NCBI GenBank assembly: GCA_900545495.1
Contig: UQZJ01000008.1
Coordinates: 44,458-108,457 of the forward strand
Length of the DNA stretch: 64,000 bases
Origin: an uncultured Eubacteriales bacterium
GTDB lineage: Bacteria; Bacillota; Clostridia; Oscillospirales; Oscillospiraceae
Direction: 5' to 3'
Below are positions 50,364 to 58,935 of this stretch, in pieces (the stretch's first letter is position 1; each line of letters opens with the position of its first letter). Position numbers and translations under genes: made by a program. Under the pieces are notes generated by a model, which saw only the letters and a list, made by a program, of their open reading frames with translations, was not told the origin of the DNA and did no database searches.

Positions 50364-51137
50364 TTACAGCGCTAATTCCTTCAGCACGCCGCGGCACTTG
50401 GCGTTGGCGGCAAACACCGACGAGGGGTGCAGCACGTCCAGCGGCGTATCCGCCAGCGTGGTGACGGTGCCGCCGGCCTCCGCCACGATCAGACTGCCGG
50501 CAGCGTAGTCCCACGGGGACAGACGGCACTCGTAGAACAGCTCCACCCGTCCGGCTGCCACCTGACACAGATCCAGCGCTGCCGCCCCGAAGCGGCGGAA
50601 GTCCAGACCCTTTTCGTATAGCTGCCGCATCAGGGAGAAGCTGCGCTCCGTCAGACTGCGGTCGTAGATGGTGGAGCCGCAGAGGAACACGGCGTGTGCC
50701 ATGTCCTTGTCGCTGACGCGGATGGGAAGACCATTGCAGAACGCGCCGCAGTCCTTCTGGGCGGAGAACAGCTCGTCGGCAAAGGGGTCGTAGACCACGG
50801 CGTACTCCACCTGCCCGTCGTGGGCCAGCGCCACGGAGATGTTGCTGTAATGCAGGCGGCGGACAAAGTTGGTGGTGCCGTCGATGGGGTCGACGATAAA
50901 CGTCCACGGCTGAGTCAGCTTCGCGTGATCCCCCTCCTCGCCGAAGAAATCCGCTTCCGGCAGCAGCGTCAGCAGCTCCCGCTTCAAAAAGCCCTGCACC
51001 GCCACATCGTACTTGGTGACAAGGTCGGCGGCGCCGTTCTTCTCCGTGGTGACCTGCTCGATGTCATGAGCCTCCCGCACCATATCTCCGGCGCACCGGA
51101 CGATGCGCTCCAACTCCTGCAGCATATGTTCCTTCAT
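50364..51137 (-). CDS. Inositol monophosphatase family protein
   Basis: A 257-residue Mg-dependent phosphatase: FFGEEGDHAK (residues 64-73), the metal-binding FIVDPIDGTTNFVRR (80-94) and SPWDYAAGSLIVAEAGGTVT near 209-228. All IMPase ligands are present. Substrates of the family include inositol phosphate and other sugar phosphates. It overlaps the D-aminoacylase gene by four bases and is its operon partner. The ATG follows GGAGGGATACC. Confidence 0.9.
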   Translation of the reverse strand: MKEHMLQELERIVRCAGDMVREAHDIEQVTTEKNGAADLVTKYDVAVQGFLKRELLTLLPEADFFGEEGDHAKLTQPWTFIVDPIDGTTNFVRRLHYSNISVALAHDGQVEYAVVYDPFADELFSAQKDCGAFCNGLPIRVSDKDMAHAVFLCGSTIYDRSLTERSFSLMRQLYEKGLDFRRFGAAALDLCQVAAGRVELFYECRLSPWDYAAGSLIVAEAGGTVTTLADTPLDVLHPSSVFAANAKCRGVLKELAL

Positions 51138-52726
51138 AGGGTATCCCTCCTGATGACTGTTCCGGCCTGTGCGCCGGTGTATGTATCGTGTATGACCGCA
51201 GACTCTCCTGCCACCAGCACGGCGTCCAGTCCGGACGCCATCCGGCAGGGGTGCTGATAGTCGCCGTTTTCCCGGAGCTGCGCCGGGTCAAAGACGCAGA
51301 GATCCGCGTCCATACCGACAGCAACGGTCCCCTTGCCCCGCAGACGCAGCGCCTTGGCGGGGAGCGCCGTCATCTTCCGGACGGCCTGCTCCGGCGTGAG
51401 GATGTGCTTTTCTATGACAAAGTGGCGGATGAGCCGGGGGAACGTACCGTAGACACGGGGATGGGGCATCCCCTCCGTGGGGTAGGTGGCGTCGGAGATC
51501 AGGTTGGACAGCTCACTTTGCAGAATGGCGGCGATGTCCTCCTCTGAGGCCATGAAGTCGATCATGGTGATCTGGCAGTCCTCCCGTACCAGCAGGTCGC
51601 AGCAGCAGTTCAGCGGATCCTGCCCCGTCAGCGCCGCGATCTGGGCAAGGCTCTTGCCCAAAAACGGGTGATCCTCCGGACAGTGGAGGCTGGTGAGATA
51701 GATGCCGTCCCAGCCCGCCAGACGGGCAATATCGTCGAAGCCGTCGCCTGTCTCGATGCGCTGTGCCAGCTCCCGCCGGGCGGCGGGGTCCCGGAGACGG
51801 CGCACCACCGCGTCCATGCCGCCCTCCAGAAACTCCGGCGGCAGGATGTGCAGCAGCTGGGTGGAGCCGGCGGTGTAGGGGTACACATCGCAGCTGACAT
51901 CCAGCCCCTCCTGCCGCGCCTGCTCTAAAAGCGCCAGCGCACGGGGGATCTTTTTGCCCCAGCTGTCCCGCCCCATGGCCTTCAGGTGGCTGATGTGCAG
52001 GGGGATGCGGAGCGTCCGCGCCACGGTGAGCATCTCCTCCACGGCGGTGCAGACCCCGGCGCCTTCCTGCCGCATATGGACAGTGAGGGGGATATCCTGT
52101 CCCCGCAGCGGTGCCAGCGCACGGAGCAGCTCCTCCGTGGTACAGAAGCACTCCGGCGCATAGCCCAATCCCAGCGACACGCCCAGCGCACCGTCGGCCA
52201 GCGCCTGCTCCATGGCGCGGTGGATGGCGCGGTAGTGTTCGTCCTCCAGACGCTCCAGCTCATACCCGGCGGCGGCCGCCCGCAGGGTACCCATGCCCAC
52301 CAGCATCCCGGTGTGGAGGGGCAGCGCCCGCAGCGCCGCCAGATACGCCGCCATGGAGACGGCGGGCAGCGTTTCCGGTATGTCGCCGGTGATGGGCCGC
52401 AGGTAGGCGCGGATAGCGGCGTCGTGCGCGCCGCCGAAGGGGGCGGCGGACAGGCCACAGTTGCCGTTGACGATGGTGGTCAGCCCCTGCCGCAGCTCCA
52501 GCTCCCCGTAGCCGGGGCGGAACGCCGCCGCGTCGGCGTGGCGGTGGATGTCGATGAAGCCGGGGGTCACCACCTTGCCGGAGGCGTCGATGGTGCGGCG
52601 CGCTCGGGCGGCGGACAGGTCGTCCACCGCGGTGATCCTTCCGGCGGTGACGCCCACATCGGCGGTAAAGCCGGGGCAGCCGGTGCCGTCGAGCACCGTA
52701 CCGCCGCGGATAATGGTATCAAACAC
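51134..52726 (-). CDS. N-acyl-D-amino-acid deacylase (D-aminoacylase)
   Basis: A 530-residue amidohydrolase of the D-aminoacylase type: MFDTIIRGGTVLDGTGCPGF, VTPGFIDIHRHADAAAFRPG (metal site HxH), TTIVNGNCGLSAAP, LPLHTGMLVGMGTLRAAAAG, and ...HPRVYGTFPRLIRHFVIEKH near the C-terminus. These enzymes release D-amino acids from N-acyl forms, and related members act on dipeptides. It lies upstream of, and overlaps, the phosphatase gene. Thirteen bases separate it from the histidine kinase gene stop. Confidence 0.88.
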   Translation of the reverse strand: MFDTIIRGGTVLDGTGCPGFTADVGVTAGRITAVDDLSAARARRTIDASGKVVTPGFIDIHRHADAAAFRPGYGELELRQGLTTIVNGNCGLSAAPFGGAHDAAIRAYLRPITGDIPETLPAVSMAAYLAALRALPLHTGMLVGMGTLRAAAAGYELERLEDEHYRAIHRAMEQALADGALGVSLGLGYAPECFCTTEELLRALAPLRGQDIPLTVHMRQEGAGVCTAVEEMLTVARTLRIPLHISHLKAMGRDSWGKKIPRALALLEQARQEGLDVSCDVYPYTAGSTQLLHILPPEFLEGGMDAVVRRLRDPAARRELAQRIETGDGFDDIARLAGWDGIYLTSLHCPEDHPFLGKSLAQIAALTGQDPLNCCCDLLVREDCQITMIDFMASEEDIAAILQSELSNLISDATYPTEGMPHPRVYGTFPRLIRHFVIEKHILTPEQAVRKMTALPAKALRLRGKGTVAVGMDADLCVFDPAQLRENGDYQHPCRMASGLDAVLVAGESAVIHDTYTGAQAGTVIRRDTL

Positions 52727-52738
52727 AGTATCGTCTCC

Positions 52739-53941
52739 CTACTTCCCCTGTTGGGCGGGGATGGTGATGGTAAAGCGGGTAACGCCCCCGCCGCTTTCAC
52801 AGCGGATAGCGCCCCGGTGCGCCTCCACGATGGCCTTGGCGATGGGCAGGCCCAGCCCGAAGCTGTCGCCACTGGTGCGGGAGGCGTCCGCCCGGTAAAA
52901 CCGGTCGAAGATGTGGGGCAGCTTGTCGGCGGGGATGGCGTCCCCCTGATTTTCCACCCACAGGCAGGCGTTTTTCCCCTGCCGCACCGCGTCCAGCCGG
53001 ATCTCCGTGTGGGGCGCGGCATATTTTACGGCGTTGTCCAGCAGAACGGCCACCGCCTGCTCCAGCTTCTGCCCGTCGCCCCGCACCAAAAGTCCCGGCG
53101 CAATGTCGTAGGACAACGTGTGTCCCGCCTCATACGCCACCGGCTCGAACCGCAGGGCCACGTTGGCCGCCGCGTCCGACAAGTCCGCCGTGGTATCCGG
53201 CAGACGGGTATCGCCCCGCTCCGCCCGAGACAATGTGAGCATATCCTCCACCAGCTGCTTCATCCGGCGGGACTCGGCGCGGATGTTATCCACATACTGC
53301 CGCTGCTCCGGCGCAGCGCCCTGCTCCAGCAGCTCCGTCGAGGACAGGATCACCGTCAGGGGCGTTTTCAGCTCGTGGCTGGCGTCGGACAGGAACTGCT
53401 TCTGCTGCGCCCACGCCCGATCTACCGGACGGGTCACGGCGCCGCTGAGCACATAGCTGCACGCGAACAGCACCGCCAGCGCCGCAAGGCCGATGAGCAG
53501 GCTGCCGGTCAGCAGACTGCGGAGGGTGGCCTGCTCCAGTGTGCTGTCGGTAAAGGCGATGCGGGTGGACAGTAGCCCCTCCTGCCGCAGATAGCGCAGG
53601 TGGTGCGCCGGCAGCACGCCCTCCCCGCTCTCCGCCGCCAGCGCGGCGGTGACGATCTCCGCCAGCGCCGCCTTGTCCGTCAGGTCGTAGTAGCTGTTGC
53701 CGGAGACACGGACGGTGCCGCTGGCATAGACCTCCGCCACAAAGCAGGGCAGTCCCTCCTGCCCCGGACGGTACAGCTCATAGCCGCTGCTGGGCTGGAG
53801 CGCCTGCTGTAATTGCTGGCGCACGTTGCGGGAGATGACGGCGCGGGAGGAGAAGTACACAGCGGCGAACACCGCCAGCAGCACGCAGAACACCATGCCC
53901 ATGTTCAGCCCCACGACCTTCCAGCGAAGCTTGCGGATCAT
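52739..53941 (-). CDS. Sensor histidine kinase
   Basis: A 400-residue kinase: membrane helix 9-31, extracellular sensor of about 110 residues, second helix 144-166, then HisKA with FLSDASHELKTPLTVILSST (phospho-His189) and HATPase with DNAVKYA (N box), VENQGDAIPADK (G1) and GDSFGLGLPIAKAIVE (G2). Its ATG overlaps the response-regulator stop by four bases. The signal is unknown; no HAMP domain is evident. It is cotranscribed with the regulator and maybe with the D-aminoacylase and phosphatase. Confidence 0.92.
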   Translation of the reverse strand: MIRKLRWKVVGLNMGMVFCVLLAVFAAVYFSSRAVISRNVRQQLQQALQPSSGYELYRPGQEGLPCFVAEVYASGTVRVSGNSYYDLTDKAALAEIVTAALAAESGEGVLPAHHLRYLRQEGLLSTRIAFTDSTLEQATLRSLLTGSLLIGLAALAVLFACSYVLSGAVTRPVDRAWAQQKQFLSDASHELKTPLTVILSSTELLEQGAAPEQRQYVDNIRAESRRMKQLVEDMLTLSRAERGDTRLPDTTADLSDAAANVALRFEPVAYEAGHTLSYDIAPGLLVRGDGQKLEQAVAVLLDNAVKYAAPHTEIRLDAVRQGKNACLWVENQGDAIPADKLPHIFDRFYRADASRTSGDSFGLGLPIAKAIVEAHRGAIRCESGGGVTRFTITIPAQQGK

Positions 53942-54618
53942 GCCGTCACCTCCTCCAGACAGTAGCCCACCATGCGCAGCGTTTTGATGCGCACGCGGGA
54001 GTGCAGGTGGGTCAGCTTCCGCCGCAGGAAGGAGATGTACACCTCCACGTTGTTGTCCTCGGCGGCGGAGTCGTAGCCCCATACCTTCAATATAAGCTGC
54101 TCCTTGGACACGATCTGGCTGCCGTTCTTCATCAGCAGCTCCATGAGATCGTACTCCCGGCGGCTCAGGCGGACGGAGCGCTCTCCGCAGGCCAGCAGGA
54201 ACGTGGCCCTTTGCAGACGCAGATCGCCGAAGCACGTCTCGCCGCTGTCCGCTGTCTCGCCGCCTCGCCGCAGAAGGGAGCGGATGCACGCCAGCAGCTC
54301 CTCTGTTTCAAAGGGCTTTGTCAGGTAGTAATCGGCGCCGCAGTCCAGTCCCCGCACCCGGTCGCTCAGGTCGCTGCGGGCGGTCAGCATCAGCACCGGC
54401 ACCGTCTCGCCGCCGGCGCGGAGCTGCTGCAACAGGGAGAAGCCGTCCAATCCCGGCAGCATGGCGTCCAGCAGCACCAGATCGTAGATGCCGCTGCGGG
54501 CGTTGTCCAGCCCGGACACGCCGTCATAGCTGACGTCCACGGCGTAGCCCTGCCGGTGCAGCAGCTCCGCCAGCGTGCCGGCCAGGCGTTTTTCATCCTC
54601 TACGATAAGAATACGCAC
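53938..54618 (-). CDS. OmpR-family response regulator
   Basis: A 226-residue regulator: receiver domain with ILIVEDEKRL, phospho-aspartate D51 in LVLLDAMLPG, threonine in LMLTARSD and lysine in YYLTKPFE; then a winged helix with LSRREYDLMELLMKNGSQIV and VWGYDSAAEDNNVEVYISFL. It is the partner of the kinase that follows (ATGA overlap). Confidence 0.94.
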   Translation of the reverse strand: MRILIVEDEKRLAGTLAELLHRQGYAVDVSYDGVSGLDNARSGIYDLVLLDAMLPGLDGFSLLQQLRAGGETVPVLMLTARSDLSDRVRGLDCGADYYLTKPFETEELLACIRSLLRRGGETADSGETCFGDLRLQRATFLLACGERSVRLSRREYDLMELLMKNGSQIVSKEQLILKVWGYDSAAEDNNVEVYISFLRRKLTHLHSRVRIKTLRMVGYCLEEVTA

Positions 54619-54662
54619 GGGCAGTCCCCCTTTTCTCTGGATCGTCTCCTCTTATACCACAA

Positions 54663-54688
54663 AAAGGTGCGTTTTGCAACGCACCTTT
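54663..54688 (-). terminator. Terminator after the DUF4340-like lipoprotein gene
   Basis: A perfect 11-bp stem (54663-54673 with 54678-54688), loop TTGC, followed on the minus strand by TTTTTGTGG. It separates the lipoprotein gene from the two-component operon. Confidence 0.75.
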
Positions 54689-54693
54689 CGTGT

Positions 54694-55620
54694 TCAGCTC
54701 AGACCGTTTTCCGCCAGCGTCAGCACCTGCACCAGCGATGCCTCCTCCATGCGGTAGATGGTGGGCTCGTCGTTCAGCGTCACATAGCGGCCGCCGTCCC
54801 CGGTGGGCAGGCCGATGGTAACGGTCAGCGCTTCCTCGCGGCCGGTGACGCCGGTATAGGTCACCACCAGGATCGCCTCCGGCGCGTTGAGCCCGCAGAC
54901 GGCGGCAGCGCCCTCGGCGGGGGCATAGTCTACGCAGGAGGTCACGCTCAGACGGGACAGCTCCTCCACCAGCGGGGCGGTCTTCTCGGTTACATCCCGG
55001 GCGCCCACCTTCCGCACGCCGTCCGCCGACCGGATGGTAAAGCGCTCTCCGTCAGCGCCGGCAATCACGGCGGTACGCAGCGTATCCTCGGTGATGGCGG
55101 GCATAGTGGGCAGCACCGCCAGGTCGTAAATGCTGCCGTCCAGCAGCTGGAAGATCTTCACGGCGTCGTCAGACACCAGCCGCACGGAGTCGTCCTCGGC
55201 GCACAGCAGGTACCAGTCGCCGGAGGCGGCCTGATCGCCCCGTGTGAAGGTCATCGTCTCGCCGTCCGCCGTGACGGCGAGACTGGTCTTGGCGTCGTCC
55301 AAGCCGTACTCCGACAGATCGTCCCCCGCCTGCACCGGCGTGGAGGCGGTCATGGCGGCGGCAGCCTCCAGCAGTGCCGGCATACCGGCCTGATCCAGCG
55401 GGAACGTGGCGTCGTCCTGCCAGAACCAGACGCCGTCGTCGTCCCGGCGGAAGCGCAGCACCTGCGTGTCGTCGGACAGCACCAGCGCCGTGATGCCCTC
55501 CGGCGGCAGCGCCTCCTGCGCGTTGGGGTCTGCGTCGGTGTCCGGCTGCGCCTTGTGGCCGCAGCCCACCAAAAGCGCCGCTGTCAGCAGCAGCGCCAAC
55601 AAATATACGTGTCGTTTCAT
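54694..55620 (-). CDS. DUF4340-like lipoprotein
   Basis: A 308-residue predicted lipoprotein (lipobox LLVGC, Cys20) with repeated beta units (TALVLSDDTQVLRFRRDDDG, VWFWQDDATFPLDQAGMPAL, MTFTRGDQAASGDWYLLCA, GERFTIRSADG). The W-x-W/D...P-x-D...L pattern is like the DUF4340 repeat of unknown role. Alternative longer frames upstream have no ribosome binding site; the ATG at 55620 follows AGGAGA. It is monocistronic. Confidence 0.75.
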   Translation of the reverse strand: MKRHVYLLALLLTAALLVGCGHKAQPDTDADPNAQEALPPEGITALVLSDDTQVLRFRRDDDGVWFWQDDATFPLDQAGMPALLEAAAAMTASTPVQAGDDLSEYGLDDAKTSLAVTADGETMTFTRGDQAASGDWYLLCAEDDSVRLVSDDAVKIFQLLDGSIYDLAVLPTMPAITEDTLRTAVIAGADGERFTIRSADGVRKVGARDVTEKTAPLVEELSRLSVTSCVDYAPAEGAAAVCGLNAPEAILVVTYTGVTGREEALTVTIGLPTGDGGRYVTLNDEPTIYRMEEASLVQVLTLAENGLS

Positions 55621-55725
55621 AGGGAAATTCTCCTTTCTCGATAGGAACCATGCCAGTATACCAGCTTCGTGTACAAAAGTGAAGAACAAAACGTGAATAA
55701 ACCGCCGAAAACTGAAAAAATATAC

Positions 55726-55754
55726 TTTACAAACCATGTATTTTATGGTAGCAT
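55726..55754 (+). promoter_or_regulatory. Promoter of rpsO
   Basis: TTTACA, 17 bases, TAGCAT, about 110 bases upstream of the rpsO start. Confidence 0.55.
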
Positions 55755-55863
55755 ACCAAGGTACGCGACTGAGTCGCTGCCCCTTGCCTTAGCCCTGCGG
55801 AGCGGTCCATCTCTCCCGTGGCTCAGGATGCGGGCGTAATTTATGAAAGGTGGAAACACAACT

Positions 55864-56130
55864 ATGATGCTGAAAGACCAGAAGACCTCCATCATCGAGG
55901 CCAATCGTACCCACGAGACCGACACCGGCTCCCCCGAGGTGCAGGTGGCGATCCTGACCGAGCGTATCAACCAGCTGACCGCTCATCTGAAGGTGCATCC
56001 CCACGACTTCCACAGCCGCCGCGGTATGCAGATGATGATCGGTAAGCGCCGTCGTCTGCTGGACTATCTGGCCAAGAAGGACATTGAGCGTTATCGTGCC
56101 CTGATCGCCAAGCTGGGTCTGCGTAAGTAA
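55864..56130 (+). CDS. rpsO: 30S ribosomal protein S15
   Basis: 88 residues, the normal length for S15, a 16S rRNA binding protein of the small-subunit platform. Motifs: HETDTGSPEVQVAILTERIN, HLKVHPHDFHSRRGMQMMIG and KKDIERYRALIAKLGLRK. Two ATGs in tandem; the first (55864) is used, preceded by AAAGGTGG. It is followed by a terminator and then pnp, the classical rpsO-pnp order. Confidence 0.97.
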   Translation: MMLKDQKTSIIEANRTHETDTGSPEVQVAILTERINQLTAHLKVHPHDFHSRRGMQMMIGKRRRLLDYLAKKDIERYRALIAKLGLRK

Positions 56131-56139
56131 GTTGAAACA

Positions 56140-56165
56140 GGGTGATGTGCGTCCGCGCATCACCC
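56140..56165 (+). terminator. Terminator (or attenuator) between rpsO and pnp
   Basis: An 8-bp outer stem (56140-56147 with 56158-56165) with extra inner pairs and a TTCTTTC tail. Some transcripts may read through into pnp. Confidence 0.65.
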
Positions 56166-56198
56166 TTCTTTCACATTCTGCGCCGTGTTCACATCCAA

Positions 56199-56259
56199 CC
56201 ATTAGCAGTTGAAAATGCGCCGAAACCGCCGCTTTCGGGGTGTTTTCAAGTGCTAACGG
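56199..56259 (+). promoter_or_regulatory. pnp: Long hairpin in the pnp leader
   Basis: Arms 56199-56215 and 56243-56259 pair at 15 of 17 positions, and an inner stem (CCGAAA with TTTCGG) closes a 7-base loop. It lies 47 bases upstream of the pnp start. In enteric bacteria a pnp leader hairpin is cut by RNase III for autoregulation; a similar role here is inference. Confidence 0.5.
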
Positions 56260-56306
56260 CGATGAGACCGGCACAGGATGCTATTTCACAAAAAAGGAGA
56301 AACGAT

Positions 56307-58457
56307 ATGTCGACTATCATCACCAAGCGCCAATTCCCCCACTATCACAAGTACACCATGGATCTGGCCGGCCGTCCCCTCACGCTGGAGGTGGGCAAGC
56401 TGGCTGAGCTGGCCAACGCTGCCGTCATGGTGGGCTACGGCGACACCCGCGTGCTGTGCTGCGTCACCGCTGCGCCCCGTCCCCGGGACGGCATCGACTT
56501 CTTCCCCCTCAGCGTGGACTTTGAGGAGAAGCTGTACGCCGTGGGCCGCATTCCCGGCAGCTTCAACCGCCGCGAGGGCCGCCCCGGCGAGAAGGGCATC
56601 CTGACCAGCCGCGTCATCGACCGCCCCATCCGCCCCCTGTTTCCCTACGACTTCCGCAACGACGTGTCCGTGATGTGTACCGTCATGGCCGTGGATCACG
56701 ACTGCTCCCCGGAGATCGCCGCCCTCATCGGCACCTCCGCCGCGCTGGCCATCTCCGACATCCCCTGGAACGGCCCTGTTGCCGCCCTGAAGGTGGGTCT
56801 GGTGGACGGCAAGCTGGTCTTTAACCCCGACGCCGAGCAGCGTAAGGTCAGCGATCTGGACGTCACCGTGGTCTCCACCGGCAAGAAGGTGGTCATGATC
56901 GAGGCCGGCGCCAACGAGGTTCCCAACGACGTGATGTTCGAGGCCATCCGCTCCGCTCACGAGGAGAATCAGAAGCAGATCGCCCTCATCAACCAGATGG
57001 TGGCCGAGATCGGCAAGCCCAAGTTCGACTACCCCCACGCCGACTTCGATCAGGAGCTGTTTGACAAGATCGTGGCCGCCACCATGGACGATGCCAAAGC
57101 CGCTATGGATACCGACGACAAGAACGTCCGCGAGGCCCGCTGGAACCAGCTGATCGAGAAGTGGCACGAGTTGTTCCTGGAGGACTATCCCAACATGGAT
57201 CAGTATCTGGACGAGATCACCTACAAGTTCCAGAAGAAGATCGTGAAGGCATGGCTGCTGGAGGGTCACCGCGTGGATGGCCGCCAGAAGAACGAGATCC
57301 GTCCACTGGACGCCGAGGTGGGCGTGCTGCCCCGCGTCCACGGCTCCGGCCTGTTCACCCGCGGCCAGACCCAGGTGCTGAGCGTGGCCACGCTGGATAC
57401 CCTGTCCGCCAACCAGAAGCTGGATACCATCTGGGAGGAGACGGAGAAGCGCTATATGCACCACTACAACTTCCCCGGCTACTCCGTGGGCGAGGCCAAG
57501 CCCGCCCGCAGCCCCGGCCGCCGCGAGATCGGCCACGGTGCGCTGGCTGAGCGCGCCCTGCTGCCCGTTATCCCCCCGGTGGAGGAGTTCCCCTACGCCA
57601 TCCGCGTGGTGTCCGAGGTGGTGTCCTCCAACGGCTCCACGTCTCAGGGCTCCATCTGCGGCTCTACGCTGGCGCTGATGGACGCCGGTGTGCCTATCAA
57701 GGCCCCTGTGGCCGGTATCTCCTGCGGCCTCATTCAGGACGATGACGGCAGCTTCACCACCTTCATCGACATTCAGGGCGTGGAGGACTTCCACGGCGAG
57801 ATGGACTTCAAGGTGGCCGGCACCAAGAAGGGTATCACCGCCATCCAGATGGACCTGAAGAACGACGGCCTGACCATGGAGATCATCAAGAACGCGCTGG
57901 ACATCACCTACGATGCCCGCGTGCAGATCCTGGATCAGGTGATGCTGCCCTGCATCGCCGAGCCTCGCGCCGAGGTGAGCAAGTACGCTCCCAAGATGCT
58001 GACCATGCACATTGATCCCGACAAGATCCGCGACGTCATCGGCAAGGGCGGCTCCGTCATCCAGAAGATCGTGGCCGAGTCCGGCGCCAAGATCGACATC
58101 GACGACGATGGCACCATCCATATCGCCTCCCCCGACGCGGAGAGCTGCGCCATCGCCAAGAAGTGCATCGACGACATTGTGTTCGTACCCGAGGTGGGTC
58201 AGCTGTACTACGGCCGCGTGGTGCGCCTGATGACCTTCGGCGCCTTCGTGGAGCTGGCCCCCGGCAAGGACGGTCTGGTGCATATCTCCAAGCTGGCTGA
58301 CCACCGCATCGAGAAGGTGGAGGACGCCTGCAAGATCGGCGATATGATGTGGGTCAAGGTCACCGAGATCGACGAGAAGGGCCGCGTGAACCTGAGCCAC
58401 AAGGACGCCATGAAGGAGATCGCCGCCAAGGAAGCCGCCGGCGAGCCCATCAAGTAA
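56307..58457 (+). CDS. pnp: Polyribonucleotide nucleotidyltransferase (PNPase)
   Basis: A 716-residue phosphorolytic 3'-5' exoribonuclease. Two RNase PH halves flank a helical domain: VGYGDTRVLCCVTAAPRPRD and GSFNRREGRPGEKGILTSRV, then VDGRQKNEIRPLDAEVGVLP and RGQTQVLSVATLDTLSANQK. The KH domain has KIRDVIGKGGSVIQKIVAES and the C-terminal S1 domain VGQLYYGRVVRLMTFGAFVE. All parts are present and complete. AAAGGAG precedes ATG 56307. Confidence 0.98.
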   Translation: MSTIITKRQFPHYHKYTMDLAGRPLTLEVGKLAELANAAVMVGYGDTRVLCCVTAAPRPRDGIDFFPLSVDFEEKLYAVGRIPGSFNRREGRPGEKGILTSRVIDRPIRPLFPYDFRNDVSVMCTVMAVDHDCSPEIAALIGTSAALAISDIPWNGPVAALKVGLVDGKLVFNPDAEQRKVSDLDVTVVSTGKKVVMIEAGANEVPNDVMFEAIRSAHEENQKQIALINQMVAEIGKPKFDYPHADFDQELFDKIVAATMDDAKAAMDTDDKNVREARWNQLIEKWHELFLEDYPNMDQYLDEITYKFQKKIVKAWLLEGHRVDGRQKNEIRPLDAEVGVLPRVHGSGLFTRGQTQVLSVATLDTLSANQKLDTIWEETEKRYMHHYNFPGYSVGEAKPARSPGRREIGHGALAERALLPVIPPVEEFPYAIRVVSEVVSSNGSTSQGSICGSTLALMDAGVPIKAPVAGISCGLIQDDDGSFTTFIDIQGVEDFHGEMDFKVAGTKKGITAIQMDLKNDGLTMEIIKNALDITYDARVQILDQVMLPCIAEPRAEVSKYAPKMLTMHIDPDKIRDVIGKGGSVIQKIVAESGAKIDIDDDGTIHIASPDAESCAIAKKCIDDIVFVPEVGQLYYGRVVRLMTFGAFVELAPGKDGLVHISKLADHRIEKVEDACKIGDMMWVKVTEIDEKGRVNLSHKDAMKEIAAKEAAGEPIK

Positions 58458-58484
58458 GCGCGTATATTTTACCGGTTTTTCTGG

Positions 58485-58508
58485 AAGGACCGCCTGCGGG
58501 CGGTCCTT
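58485..58508 (+). terminator. Terminator of pnp
   Basis: A perfect 10-bp stem (58485-58494 with 58499-58508), loop TGCG, with a short T-run (TTTC). Confidence 0.65.
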
Positions 58509-58866
58509 TCGGCTGTCGTGGGGCACTCCCGGCCGCTGCGCCGCGGCACAGTGTTGCGGGGCGAAGCGGAGGTGCCAAAAAGTGCGTAAAAAAAGTGGAA
58601 AACAGGGGAAACACATCCTAACGGCGCGAAAAACCAGAAAAAGGAAAATTTACGGGCAATTATGGTAAAGCGCGCAGTTATGCGCACTTTTCCGGCGAAA
58701 ACGCATTTACATAACGTATGTGGAAAACTCGGTGGAAACTGTGCAAAACCCTTTTGAGACGGGCGTTTTTTCGGTTGTCTGTCTGTTATTTTTTGTATGA
58801 ACCTGTAAACTTTTTTGCGCACCGCTCTTATTTTGGCGAGCCGCCGCGCTTCTTGTCCGGCGAGAC
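58509..58866. other. Non-coding gap before the topoisomerase genes
   Basis: About 360 AT-rich bases without a gene or RNA that I recognise. It has several TGGAAAA-type blocks (for example near 58600 and 58720) that look a little like DnaA boxes but do not match well. Otherwise nothing is seen. Confidence 0.4.
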
Positions 58867-58895
58867 TTGCATTGACCGGAGAAATACGGTAAAAT
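58867..58895 (+). promoter_or_regulatory. Promoter of the topoisomerase operon
   Basis: TTGCAT, 17 bases, TAAAAT, 40 bases before the ATG at 58936. Confidence 0.55.
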
Positions 58896-58935
58896 ATGAA
58901 AAAACGAATGGCTCGGTGTATGCCGGAGGAAAGAT

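Noticed and set aside
56286..58616. A 776-codon open frame opposite pnp
   Set aside because: Shadow of the PNPase gene; no ribosome binding site and no recognisable domain.
58600..58735. TGTGGAAAA-type blocks as DnaA boxes or an origin
   Set aside because: Matches to TTATCCACA are poor and no dnaA/dnaN genes are near.
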